This document shows, one piece after another, positions 43,322-55,477 of a stretch of DNA of 64,000 nt. Each line of letters begins with the position of its first letter. Position 1 is the stretch's first letter. Source of the stretch: Archivesica marissinica (Eukaryota > Mollusca > Bivalvia > Venerida > Vesicomyidae); contig CM026403.1 of the NCBI GenBank assembly GCA_014843695.1, forward strand, positions 48,101,927-48,165,926. The letters are read 5' to 3'. A model generated the notes under the pieces. That model was not told the DNA's origin. It saw only the letters and a program-made list of their open reading frames with translations, and did not search any database. Made by a program: the position numbers and the translations under genes.

Positions 43322-46177
43322 TACAGTCGAATCTCGTTAACTCGAACTGCTTTGTGTCAGCAAAGTTCGACGTGGGTGGTTGGAGGGAGCATGTGACGGG
43401 TATTTTAACGGTGGGATTCATACTTATCGGGATCCTGATTTCACCCAGTCTGGCCCTCTTATACGACATTGGCTCGCAGTATCTGGGAGTCATATTAGGT
43501 TAAGTGAGGCTAATTGACCTTTCTGCAAACGCTACTTAGGCACGCCCCCCATAGTTACAGGTGCTCGCTGTAACCACGCGAGACAAGCTATCTAACAAAA
43601 TGGCGTCTAACGCAGACCTGCATCGAGTTAATCTAGATAAAATTCCGTCGAATTTCTCGGTTTTATTTCACCCAGATAAGAATATCTCGTTGAAAGCAAG
43701 AAGGCAAGGTTTTAGGTGAATTCAGGTGATTTCGTATAATCCCTTGTTCGTCTAATGGTAGTTTCGTATACTAGTGCATTCGTATAATCACAGGTTCGTA
43801 TTTTATATATATATAGTACTGCACTATACAGGCCCATTATAATAATGCTATTATTAGCTATTTAGGTAATTAGACACAATTATGAATGGGACTATGTAGC
43901 CGTGTGTTTGCCATACCAGGAGTGATTATCTATCTAGGTTTCAGGCCACTAATCAAGATTAATTAAAGTGAATAGGGGAGAATAAATAAATCATTCCGCA
44001 TTTTCGATGATTCCAACGGTGGCACTTATCGCAGCTAAGAGCATGCATACGGCTGGAAACGTGACGAGAGCAAAAAACGCATGGAAAAATAGACGCCATG
44101 GTTGTAATGAAATTGATGTGAAGAGCATGATATTTATACATGATTCAAGGGCTTGGACATATGGCACGGCTCAGCTCTAAAGCTGATAAAACATGGGCAT
44201 ACAAGCCAGCATCACAAATGTTTGAGCCGACCAATCAAGGTGTGAAAAATAATATATTCTCCAGTAATTGATTAATTTGTCAACAGCCCATCTCATAATA
44301 GACGTAGGTGTGAAGGTTATTTCTCTAAAGTACAGATATACGGATGAGGACGTGTTAAGTGTTCGTGGTAAATGCTTGCGCAGTCAACGGAAGAGTGAAC
44401 AACCACATCGTGTCAACTTTGACATCAAAAGAAATGAAATATGCCACCGTCTTGAGAGACTCGACCCTATGCCTCCTAGAAGACTCGAACATTAGGCCCA
44501 AAAACTGAACACCAGTACGTTCACTGAGCTAATATGGGAATCCCACAGCTCTGCACATGCATGTGTACTATTACTACTATCTGATCCCTAGTCCACCATC
44601 CACGACAATATGTATGAACCACATGTATAATCACCACTATACTCACATATCTCTTGTGAACGGTAGATCTATTAATGCAGAATATATTTTTTCGAAATAT
44701 TTTATTATGCATAAATAAATTAATTTCAACTTACTTGTGTGCAAATATATCTGTTTGCATTAATTTTGGATGTATTCAGCTGGTCGTTTGGTCGTTCACA
44801 CAACTTAATCCACCTTAGACATGTTTTCCAGATTTGTCTTAGGTTTTGAAAATGGCACGAATTTAACGTCACCTATCAATCGATCTGGATATCTACATCA
44901 CTGTCACACAGCCCGTAACTACATCTTTTCACCATTGTCAATGACAGACAGTATTAATTAATTTTAAATATTTTTCAAAAAATAATTTCAGATCACGATC
45001 ACTCGTTATCAGATTTGATTAAAATGTTACTACATAACTCGTTTATCTAACAGAACGATAAAACAATGACTCGGTGTAGTAATCAATTATATAATTATGT
45101 GCACACATTTTATAATTGACCAATTAGCACAATCAGTGCTAAATTCCGATGTGAAATACTTTGATCTTGATAGCAGTGGCCCCTATCGGGTATTATAACT
45201 CGGCGGTCTCTGTGATGTACCGTTAGTGGGTAAGTTGTTGATTGCTCCCAATAAACAGTGTGACACGCTTAAATTTGATTGCTGTGTTTGTGAGAAAAGA
45301 ATGACTATATGGGGTCAGTCGGTGTTTTTATAGATGCATTGTTTTTAAAGCAGCTGTCTGGTATTTTGTGGTTCATATACACACTTTTAGATTTGTCCAA
45401 GGATTTTGAAATGGGTTGAATTTAACGTCGATCACCAGGATATCGACTAATTTTGTACTATAACTAACCCACACACCAAAGCTACACATTTTCAACATCA
45501 TTAAAACAATTTTAAACCCGTATTTTCGATCAAATTCACGCCTTTTCAAATTTGTCTACTCGTTACTAGTGTGTCTAATATGCATTGTTTGTCTAACAAG
45601 ATGGCGGCGATAAACCGTTGCCGGGGGTGTGCGCGAATGGTGCGATGCGATTGGCTAACGCCAGCTGTCAATCAAAATCGGCAGAAAGGTCAATTGACTA
45701 TGGTGTGGCGAGGACCTGACACCATATCAGGATATTCTGAGTTTAGGGCTGAATATATATTATTGTAAATATTGAGCTTTTAACTGCAGATGTTCCCCAA
45801 CTTTTTTACAGGCAATGTATGGGATTCGATCCTGTCGACCTGTCTGGAATAGACCTTCACTGTCAGTAAACAGACGTTAAACCATATTCAAATCAAATCA
45901 ACTCAAATCGACTTAGACATGAGTTTGAGGAAAATGTAGTGGGAATTAATGGGAATATACTCTATAATCAATGAAATATGCCTTTGAATTCCATTAGAAT
46001 TGCGTTTTTAGATGCAATTCTAATGAAATTCAAAGGCATATTTCTGAAAGTGGGAAGAACCTAGGCTTGGAAATGAATTATACTAATTTTGCCATCAATT
46101 CAAAGGATCCAGATAGTCGGTTCGAGATAAGCATGGATTCGACCTTTCAGAGTTTGAGATATCGAGATTCCACCGTA
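43322..46177. mobile_element. Tigger-like element ends surrounding the second 2.19-kb TIR element
   Basis: Left end TACAGTCGAATCTCGTTAAC and inverted right end TACGGTGGAATCTCGATATC share about 20 of 25 bases. Such ends with TA are typical of pogo/Tigger-type elements. Most of the interior is the nested element 43512-45695. No transposase remnant was seen outside it. Confidence 0.5.
43512..45695. mobile_element. 2.18-kb TIR transposon, copy 2
   Basis: Ends AATTGACCTTTCTGC / GCAGAAAGGTCAATT, about 99% identical to 20470-22656 over its whole length. The indels are one G in a G-run (near 43710) and one GC in GCGCGC (near 45632). Carries the same minus-strand zinc-finger-like frame (43959-44099) and the 39-codon frame from ATGGCGTCTAACGC at ~43600. 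Confidence 0.88.
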
Positions 46178-46935
46178 TATAATATTTATTTTTATTTAAT
46201 TTGTTGAAATGCGATACACAACACAAGATGCAGAGAAATGAGAAGAGTATTTTGTATTCAATTATTGAAATGCCAAAAGAAGCAAGTTTGTAATAATTAT
46301 ATTTAATCGGGTTCACCATATGTACACAAGTACACAATGGTCAAAACATCTGTTAAAACAAATAAACTGATTCTTTACCGACACTAGCAATAGTAATTAA
46401 TAAAATATTCTCATATTTAGTTATATAAAACGTCCCGCTACAAAGGCCATCACCTTTTTGACTAAATCTTGAATGTTTTCGTTTTGGTTAGGGGCGTTTT
46501 GACCCGGAACCCGTTATATATCCCTTTGTTGTACTGAAGATAAGTGAACTGGATGTACATTGTATTGTAACTTGCGTTCTCGAATTTGGTAGTTATATCG
46601 AAGATGAAACCATTTGTTTGTGGCATTTTTATGGCATGTGTTTCAGAACATGTGTTCTGATTTGTCACAAACCACTATTATAACACTAGATGATATAGTA
46701 GATGTATATAGTTTTAAACTTCCATCATCATTGCACAGATCACCATTTCACATTTCTAATAATTTACTACATAACTATAGTGCACCTAACAATCTGTATA
46801 ATTTCATTATTCGCGCCAGCACAAAAGAATTGAAATAATTTTATGCAAACCTCTGTAAATTTGTAAAATTGATCACGTTTGATTTATATAGACTAAGAAT
46901 AATAAAGTATTTTTCTGTAATTAAAGGCATTTAAT
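46178..46935. other. No supported feature
   Basis: AT-rich DNA with short frames only; GGGGCGTTTTGACCCGGAAC near 46493 echoes words at 42310-42400. Confidence 0.4.
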
Positions 46936-47230
46936 ATACAAGGTACCACTATTTGAAGAATCCTAGTTACATGTTGCCTACAGCACGGTCTTGTTATATA
47001 TACCCCACAACAATAGGATGCATATATACAATATACCAATATTTGAAGAGTCTTAGTTACATGTTGTGTACAGCACTGTCGTGTTATATATACCCCGCAA
47101 CAATAGAATGCTTATATACAATGTACCAATATTTGAAGCTATGGGGCATATAAAAGAATACAGCACTGTCGTGTTATATATACCCCGCAACAATAGGATG
47201 CATATATACAATGTACCAATATTTGAAGCT
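46936..47230 (+). repeat. ~98-bp satellite, left block
   Basis: Three units with TACCAATATTTGAAGAGTCT, TAGTTACATGTTGTGTACAG and TATATATACCCCGCAACAAT. The third has a short variant junction (GAAGCTATGGGGCATATAAA). Confidence 0.88.
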
Positions 47231-48700
47231 ATGGGGCATATAAAAACACACAGGAAGTGTTCTGTCAGCCATTTTGGATAGAAATGGAAAGAAGTACTTT
47301 TCAGATTTTGCATCTTTGTTTATTGTTCTTGATATTAATAGTACTTGTTTTTATTTGTGTTTTAGTATTTATAGTGTCTAGAAGATGGACTACATTGTTT
47401 CGGAGTTGGAATAATGATCTTCAGTAAATGGTGAGATATTCAGCATTTTTAATCACTAGAAAAATTTATATATCCCGGCGTGAAGAGTTTTCGCCCAGAA
47501 CAGGTTTTCGCCCAACTGTGGAAATAGCAAGTCGTGAGAGATCACGCAATATTTCACGCTCCAGTTACCGGAATTATAAATAAACATACCTTGTGCACCT
47601 CCAATCTATTTCTAACTGATCATAATATATCAGACAAGGTAAAGTAGCGGTGAAAACTTTAAACCTACCACAGTTTTCACTAATTTCACTATATCCGTTT
47701 TATGTCACCATATAAATATCATTTTTGAAAGAAATTGGCAATTTTTTCTCCAAAATGACATATGCATCGTCTGCCACGCCAATATATTTACGAATAAAAA
47801 TGTCATTATAGTCTCACTGCTCCGTGTTTATGAGTTATGTCCGTTATTACACACAATGGGTCCTTATTCATAATTTCGATTTTCACCTTCAGGACCACGG
47901 GTTGTCACAGAGATTCTCCAACTGATATATATGGTTGTGTAAACCTAGTTTTTCTTTGTTGGGCACCGTGTGATGTGTTCGATGGATGGGTCCATTTACG
48001 GTTCTGCATTTAGTCAGAGTAATTAGGAGGGATGACGACTTCTTATGCCCCGTGTGTTTGACCTAGTTAAATTAAATGTTAGTGTTTTAGACAAAATGCT
48101 GTCCAACAAATGAATTTTGAGTGAAAATGATAAATTAAGCCTCTTATTAAAGTAAGTCTTCCTTAGTTTATTGTTTTGTTAAAAAAGAACTGTTGCTTAC
48201 ATACTAATGGTGGCGCTGTAGACAATTTACACAGTTAGGCGAAAACCAGTGATGTCATTCCGGATTTCTGAAAATGAGGTGGCGCCATTTTGTCACCTTT
48301 TCTCATAATGTAAACAATCGGATTTCTTTGAGATTTTTGTGAATGAAAGGTAAAATATTGTTTATTCGATGACATAAAATTGTTTGCAGTGTATGCACAT
48401 TCTAAACCTATAGGAGTCTGTTATGTACTACGTCGTCGAAAACCAGTAACACCGGGCATATAAAAACACACAGGAAGTGTTCTGTCAGCCATTTTGGATA
48501 GAAATGGAAAGAAGTACTTTTCAGATTTTGCATCTTTGTTTATTGTTCTTGATATTAATAGTACTTGTTTTTATTTGTGTTTTAGTATTTATAGTGTCTA
48601 GAAGATGGACTACATTGTTTCGGAGTTGGAATAATGATCTTCAGTAAATGGTGAGATATTCAGCATTTTTAATCACTAGAAAAATTTATATACCCCATAT
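47231..48700. mobile_element. Compound structure: TIR element between two identical ~240-bp direct repeats
   Basis: Direct repeats 47231-47471 and 48456-48696 (starting GGCATATAAAAACACACAGG, ending AATCACTAGAAAAATTTATA) appear identical. The ~985 bp between has inverted ends CCCGG-C-GT...GTTTTCG and, inverted, CCCGGTGT...GTTTTCG. The outer repeat itself has GGGGCATATAAA / TTTATATACCCC ends. The whole sits inside the 98-bp satellite. Could be an LTR-like unit or a tandem MITE with an insertion. Confidence 0.6.
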
Positions 48701-48835
48701 ATATTTAAGACCACATTGTTTCAAAATATATATATATATTATTTGTATAGCGAACTACTTGTACAGTTTTTGTTTGATTTTCCTCAAACTGTGCAAAAGT
48801 GGTCAAATGATGAGTAGCAGTTCATGACATTATAT

Positions 48836-49258
48836 AAATGTACCAATATTTGAAGAGTCTTAGTTACATGTTGTGTACAGCACTGCCTTGTTATATATAC
48901 CCCGCAACAATAGAATGCATATATACAATGTACCAATATTTGAAGAGTCTTAGTTACATGTTGTGTACAGCACTGCCTTGTTATATATACCCCACAACAA
49001 TGGATTGCCTATATACAATGTACCACTATTTGAAGATTCTATAGTTTCACTATTTAGAATGCATTTTATATACAATGTCCGACTATTTAAAGTCTTAGTT
49101 ACATGTTGTGTACAGCACTGCCTTGTTATATATACCCCGCAACAATAGAATGCCTATATACAATATACCACTATTTGAAGAGTCTTATAATTAGTTACAT
49201 ATTGCATACACACTGTCGTGTTATATATACCCCACAACAATAGATTGCTTATATACAG
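48836..49258 (+). repeat. ~98-bp satellite, right block
   Basis: Four units of the same satellite as 46936-47230, one shortened near 49035-49080. Confidence 0.88.
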
Positions 49259-49460
49259 GGATACGGACATTTGCCCCCCGGACATTTGCCCCCCAGTCCA
49301 AAAATGGCAGGGTGGACATTTGCCCCCCAGTTGAAATGGCAGCTAGGACAATTGCCCCCCAGTCGAAATGTAGGGGCGGACATTTGCCCCCCAATGGAAA
49401 TGGCAGCTAGGACATTTGCCCCCCAGTCGAAATGGCAGCTAGGACATTTGCCCCCCAGTC
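49259..49460 (+). repeat. 32-bp minisatellite running into gap 3
   Basis: About six copies of GGACATTTGCCCCCCAGTCG followed by AAATGGCAGCTA, with one divergent unit (TGTAGGGGC). Confidence 0.92.
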
Positions 49461-50460
49461 NNNNNNNNNNNNNNNNNNNNNNNNNNNNNNNNNNNNNNNN
49501 NNNNNNNNNNNNNNNNNNNNNNNNNNNNNNNNNNNNNNNNNNNNNNNNNNNNNNNNNNNNNNNNNNNNNNNNNNNNNNNNNNNNNNNNNNNNNNNNNNNN
49601 NNNNNNNNNNNNNNNNNNNNNNNNNNNNNNNNNNNNNNNNNNNNNNNNNNNNNNNNNNNNNNNNNNNNNNNNNNNNNNNNNNNNNNNNNNNNNNNNNNNN
49701 NNNNNNNNNNNNNNNNNNNNNNNNNNNNNNNNNNNNNNNNNNNNNNNNNNNNNNNNNNNNNNNNNNNNNNNNNNNNNNNNNNNNNNNNNNNNNNNNNNNN
49801 NNNNNNNNNNNNNNNNNNNNNNNNNNNNNNNNNNNNNNNNNNNNNNNNNNNNNNNNNNNNNNNNNNNNNNNNNNNNNNNNNNNNNNNNNNNNNNNNNNNN
49901 NNNNNNNNNNNNNNNNNNNNNNNNNNNNNNNNNNNNNNNNNNNNNNNNNNNNNNNNNNNNNNNNNNNNNNNNNNNNNNNNNNNNNNNNNNNNNNNNNNNN
50001 NNNNNNNNNNNNNNNNNNNNNNNNNNNNNNNNNNNNNNNNNNNNNNNNNNNNNNNNNNNNNNNNNNNNNNNNNNNNNNNNNNNNNNNNNNNNNNNNNNNN
50101 NNNNNNNNNNNNNNNNNNNNNNNNNNNNNNNNNNNNNNNNNNNNNNNNNNNNNNNNNNNNNNNNNNNNNNNNNNNNNNNNNNNNNNNNNNNNNNNNNNNN
50201 NNNNNNNNNNNNNNNNNNNNNNNNNNNNNNNNNNNNNNNNNNNNNNNNNNNNNNNNNNNNNNNNNNNNNNNNNNNNNNNNNNNNNNNNNNNNNNNNNNNN
50301 NNNNNNNNNNNNNNNNNNNNNNNNNNNNNNNNNNNNNNNNNNNNNNNNNNNNNNNNNNNNNNNNNNNNNNNNNNNNNNNNNNNNNNNNNNNNNNNNNNNN
50401 NNNNNNNNNNNNNNNNNNNNNNNNNNNNNNNNNNNNNNNNNNNNNNNNNNNNNNNNNNNN
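49461..50460. other. Assembly gap (1000 N)
   Basis: Exactly 1000 N after the 32-bp satellite. The right flank is unique, followed by a (TA)n run. Confidence 0.99.
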
Positions 50461-51460
50461 TACAAACAGATTTTCGGGACCTATACATACATTGTATTGT
50501 ATATATATATATATATATCAATAATAAGTCAATGATCAGAAACACATATTGCCCTATAGCTGGTGTACGTATACGGTGGTATTTTTTCAAAATACAAATA
50601 TGTTTTTCAGTAGTTAAAACATCATATTAAGTGCCCGACTGATTCGTGATGCATTGTGTTTGCATAACATATAAACTAACTCCATTAATTACATGGCAAT
50701 ATGTGTCAGTTTCATAACCTTGGGCCCAGGACCTACAATGTTCTCTATGGAGTCACGTTTTCTCCTGTACATATTTTGTGTATGTAGCTTTATTACGTCA
50801 ACGACCAACGTAGTCCATAATATGATCAGGGCCTACACAGTTCGTTATCGAGTCATTGAAATGTAGGACAAAAAAAACTTGTCACGCAAATAAATATTTA
50901 GTTTTCATGTATTGGGGGCGCATTACAGATGACAAGATGTAAACAAGTTGCACAAAATGTTCTTTATAGGAATGAAATAAGTGTTTAATTGTGTCACTAT
51001 TCCACCAGTTCTGAAAATTATAAGTGACCGGAAAACAGATATAATCATTTAGTAATATTTATTTTACTGATAGTGACGCGCGTTGGTATCAGGCTATTTT
51101 CACATGCAAATGAGGCATTATATTTTTTAATTATTTTTACTAATGAAATGTGTCACCTGAAAAAATAATATTTTCGACAGATTATAAAGTATGATCATTG
51201 CACATCACAAATAAATAAATACGGAGAATAAATAGTAATGTCCGTTAACATTTTAAGGAAACACGGTTATCGCCCCTCATATCAGTGTGAAAATGTTTGT
51301 CTAATTAAAATGTATACTACTGCCAATCAATACGTGTGGTAATGGTGAATGAATGTTTATTTTGCCAGAAAATGCCATACGTACAGAACATACACAAATA
51401 TCTGTATCACTATATTATAACCCACTGCGTACCTTTAACTGACTAATGATTGACATAATA
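50461..51460. other. No supported feature
   Basis: AT-rich, only short frames; probably degraded upstream sequence of the transposase fragment that follows. Confidence 0.4.
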
Positions 51461-51474
51461 ACGAAATTACGAAA

Positions 51475-51889
51475 TTGTGGACAAACAATAATTCAGAATC
51501 AATTAACAATAGATTAAAACAAGTCGCTGAATGGAATCAGCACAAAGTTCTGGAACTGGTTGATCGTATTTCAAGTGTGTCAACAATGCAAATAATTGAC
51601 CTGCGACCTGCGACGAGCAATGTATGGCGCTGGAAATTTCAAACTTGTAGACAGTGCTCACGCAATTTCGGCCGATGATTGGCATGCCAAGACACAGGCA
51701 GAAAAAGATAAACTATTATGGAATTTTTTGAAAGCACCCATTAAAAATACGCAATTGCGTTCAGTCAATTCCAAATTAATACAAGCCAGTAGCGCAAACT
51801 TTAAAATTATTCGACCAAAAGTGACTGCAGGCAAAAAGCCAGGACAAAGAAAACGCCAGAAAGCAGAACGGACTAATGTCCATAGATAA
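51475..51889 (+). pseudogene. Mutator-like (MULE) transposase, C-terminal fragment
   Basis: WTNNNSESINNRLKQVAEW is the conserved segment after the third catalytic residue in many invertebrate MULE proteins. It continues HKVLELVDRISSV and, in another frame, DLRRAMYGAGNF, ending in a basic tail KKPGQRKRQKAERTN. The frame is broken by a 7-bp tandem duplication CCTGCGA at 51600-51613. The catalytic core upstream is absent. Confidence 0.62.
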
Positions 51890-52099
51890 AGTACTGTTCC
51901 AATAACCAAGTAGGGAGCGTTTAATGCATTAACAGTTCGGCCAATCAGAATTGCGGAAGAAAAAATTATTAAACATATAAATCTATATTACATATAAACA
52001 TTCATCACATACTTAGTTTCTTCTGACAGTATTCCCAGACCGGAATATACCTGGTAAAAGCAGAAACAAACGTGTGACCTGGTTGGGACTAGTCATGGG

Positions 52100-52612
52100 C
52101 AACATATGGGGTAGATTGATTGATTGATTGATTATTGGTGTTTAAAGGCGTATAAACTGCCCGTATTCAACCTGTCCACAATGAGGGAAATTCCCAAAAT
52201 CAGAACTCAATATTTACAGAACTATATATATTCAGTCCTGAAATTAGAATATCCTGACCTGGTGCCAGGTCCATACCGCACCAGAGTCACTTAGCTCCAG
52301 CCCCTAAAGCAATATGATCTGTACAGATCTTATTCTTTTTTAATGGAGCATAATAAGATTTAGCTCTCAACTACCAGGGAGCCAAAACGGTACATGAGGG
52401 CCAAACCATGTAGGTCGGCATTCCGGTAAGGATGAACACCGATCGTTAAATTACCCTTCGCTGGCTCCCAACCACCACACAAACAAATGAGCTAGAACTT
52501 GCTGCATATCGGTCCCCACAGCCCACAGGTACTGCATAGACACTTCACATTTACGGACGTGTTCATATTTTAAAGCTATATATATATATATATATATATG
52601 TGCTGAGGTTGG

Positions 52613-52648
<36 letters not shown>

Positions 52649-52660
52649 GATAAAAAACAG
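52100..52660. repeat. Unclassified repeat with (ATTG)n ends
   Basis: A GATTGATTGATTGATTATTG run at 52117 and a longer (GATT)n at 52612-52648 bracket ~480 bp without coding potential; contains a (TA)n run at 52578-52600. Confidence 0.5.
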
Positions 52661-53260
52661 ATGAATAGTATTATACACATTTGGAATGGTAAATAACTTG
52701 CATGTTTCAATTGACCAAAATGGGTCAAACAACATTTATCTCCCTTGCATTTATCTCAATTTATTTTGGATTATCTCCCTTGGCTGCTAGAATGCCGAAG
52801 TTAAATTAAAACATTGAAATAAGACTCTTTTTAACATAAAAACGTCTTCAAATCGGGTTCAATAACTTCTTAAGAACCATATTAAAAGGTTTTGAGACAT
52901 ATTAATTGGATAACTTATTCATTACATGAGGATTTGGGGGGAAAATGAGGATTTGGGGAGGATTTGGGTGAATCGTGCGGTCCGTATTTTATTGATAAAT
53001 AAAAAATATGGCCTTGTGACTTACATGTGACTCTGACCTTCAACATATGAAAAATTACTCATGGAATTTTATACTGACTAGTGTTGATATCTTTTGCTTT
53101 TGCTCTTGAAATGAATACCAAAACAAACATTACTGCGGAATATGATATGAACTGTTGATTTTGTGATATTTGACCTGTTTTAAATTGAGATGTTTGTTAA
53201 TTATATTTTAAGATTTAAAAAATTTGTAGTTTTGCAATACTGTTGTAATGTTATTTGTAG

Positions 53261-53396
53261 GATGCTAGCCATTGCTCATTCCACAGATGAAGACACATTT
53301 GATGCTGCTGTCAGAACCCTAATAGACTGCCAACAATGGAAGGAGAATGAACGACTGCTTTTATGGTTTGAAAAGCAATGGCTGTCTGCCTACAAG
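53261..53396 (+). CDS. Isolated exon, MULE/SWIM-transposase-like
   Basis: 136-bp exon with acceptor TTATTTGTAG and donor GTATATAAAG. 45 residues beginning MLAIAHSTDEDTFDAAV and containing WKENERLLLWFEKQWL. This resembles the region after the catalytic core in MULE-derived, SWIM-containing proteins of invertebrates (recalled, not checked). No partner exons are recognised nearby. Confidence 0.4.
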
Positions 53397-53778
53397 GTAT
53401 ATAAAGATCCTGTGTTAGTTAATGACCATGTAAAAACAATCTGATCAGAAAGAATTCTTAGTAAAATAAAGTTAGTTAGTGTTTTGTTAAGTCCAGTTTG
53501 AGATACTGGGTTGAAATTTCATGTAGGTCTTCACCATCATAAGTGCAACAAGCCGGCAACATAACATCATTGAGATTTTTATATTTGCAGAATTATGTCA
53601 AAAACATTAACATTTTGCAATGGCAGCATTCGGTGAGTTATCTTCCCAAATGATCCATAAGAGGGCGCTGCGGGCAAGTAGGTCCATCATGCGGATTACT
53701 TTCGGAATTATTGTAGTGACTAAGCTGTCATTGTTCACTACTCAAGCGGTTGACAGCTTTATTTAAAAGTGTTAAATC

Positions 53779-55391
53779 ATGCCTGAAACGACGTGTGTTG
53801 TACCAAATTGTTCTAAAAAGGGGACACATCGCTTCCCCAAGGACAAACAACACAAAGATGCGTGGATACACGCTATAAAACGTGCAAAATCCAAGTTTGA
53901 AAATTGGTCGCCGCCGAGCAAATTTAGCTATGTTTGTAAACAACACTTCAGAGCTGATGACTATTACGGAATCACGTACGCTGGTAAGTACATTGACAAA
54001 GTATATTATTCACGTTGTTGTATTAATAGAATTACGGCTGATTCGGACCATGGCTGATTCAGACCATGGCCGGTTCGGACCAGATCAGTGGGCGATTCGG
54101 ACCACTTGAAAAACTTACTTATTATTATAAAAATGCCATTGTTTTTATACTTATCCAGATATGTATACTTATTACTTAGAAAACTTGTTTTATTTCCATT
54201 TAGACGATAAAGGGTTGTGCATATTTTATATTAATGAAATATTTAATTCGGACATCAGTGTCTGATTTCGGACCAGATCACTGGCAGATTAGGACCAGAT
54301 CAGTGACAACATTCTGCTGTATCTCTAAGAGTGCTTTTTATATTATATTTTCAGGTACTGAACGACATAAGACAGCATTGAAGAAGACGGCTGTTCCTAG
54401 TATATTTTCTTGGACTTGCCCAGATAATCTAGCAACATCAGAGAAAAGATCTAGCAGATACAATGCTCGAGTAGTCAAAAAAAGGAAGCTTTTCGACAAC
54501 ATTTCAAATACTGAAATAATGGAAAGCAAACAGTTTATTGCTACCAAGCTTGATATGGTGCCTCTTGATGAATTAGATTTTGTTGGTGCTATGGAAGAAG
54601 TTGTTGATGGTGCTCAACTGGAAATTTCAGAACCAGAAACTGTGGAAATTAACCAAACTGAGGATAAAACGACTGCGGATATTGAAACTCAAACTTCAAA
54701 GGCCCCAATGTACTCTATTTATAATTTTGAAAAAGATGATGCTGCCGTTCACTTTTACACTGGTTTAGAAAACTATTTGAAATTTGTATTAAACACCTTA
54801 GGACCGGCTGCATATTGTCTTAGATATGCGTACCACAATGTGACCACCATGAGTGTACCTGACCAATGTGACCACCATGAGTGTACCTGACCAATTTTTT
54901 CTGGTCCTAATAAAATTAAGAAGACATACAACTAACTTTGAACTTTCAAGAATGTTTGGGGTAGCAGAAAGTGTGATTTGTAATATATTTGCTACATGGA
55001 TTATTTTCATGTATAGACAATGGAGATAAGTGGACATTTGGCCATGTCAGCGTCTGGTGAGGTATTTTGCACCAACCAGTTTCAGAAGACATTACCCAAA
55101 TACGCGAATAATTATTGACGGAACTGAATGCCCGATAAAGAAACCAAAGAACCCGACAGCACAACAGGCAACCTTCTCCACATACAAGAACCGGAATACT
55201 GTGAAGGTCCTTGTTGGAGCTACACCAGGAGGACTGGTTTCATATGTGTCACCATCATATGGGGGATCTACTAGTGACCGCCAAATAGTGGAACGGAGTA
55301 AATTACTCAATATGTGTGAACCAAATGACAGCATAATGGCGGATAAAGGGTTCAATGTGCAGGATATTTTTGCACCAAGAGACATTTTAAT
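53779..55391 (+). pseudogene. THAP-DDE (PIF/Harbinger-type) transposase, 5' part, disrupted
   Basis: Exon 1 (53779-53983) is a THAP domain: MPETTCVVPNCSKKG, HRFPKD, WSPPSKFSYVCKQHF give the C2CH pattern. Exon 2 starts at 54355 in phase and holds the pre-core LGPAAYCLRYAYHNV and the DDE_Tnp_4 core: RIIIDGTECP (Asp), YGGSTSDRQIV (Asp) and DSIMADKGFNV. Three lesions are present: a 28-bp tandem duplication at 54839-54894 (frameshift), an in-frame TAA at 55027-55029, and a 7.87-kb transposon inserted after 55391. The remaining C-terminus with the catalytic Glu is at 63263-63499. Confidence 0.85.
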
Positions 55392-55420
55392 AGGGCTATT
55401 TCACGATGACGTCATGCAAT
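55392..55420 (+). promoter_or_regulatory. Left TIR with CRE-like palindrome
   Basis: Contains TGACGTCA (55407-55414), a perfect cAMP-response-element palindrome shared with the right TIR, and is followed by ATGCATTCTGGGAT (55431-55444), resembling the ZNF143/THAP11 site. The nuclease gene starts 58 bp past the end of this site, so the TIR probably doubles as its promoter (inference). Confidence 0.6.
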
Positions 55421-55477
55421 GTTTAGCGCAATGCATTCTGGGATAGGAGCGGGGCGGATATCGCAAAAGTAACAAAT

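Noticed and set aside
43285..43503. Exon encoding a membrane segment (VTGILTVGFILIGILISPSLALLYD)-like frame
   Set aside because: It has plausible splice signals (GTGTCAG before, GTTAAGTG after) but overlaps a Tigger-like TIR and matches no protein I know; not strong enough to annotate.
47231..48700. LTR retrotransposon
   Set aside because: Direct repeats are present but there is no primer-binding site, polypurine tract or gag-pol coding, and the core has its own inverted ends.
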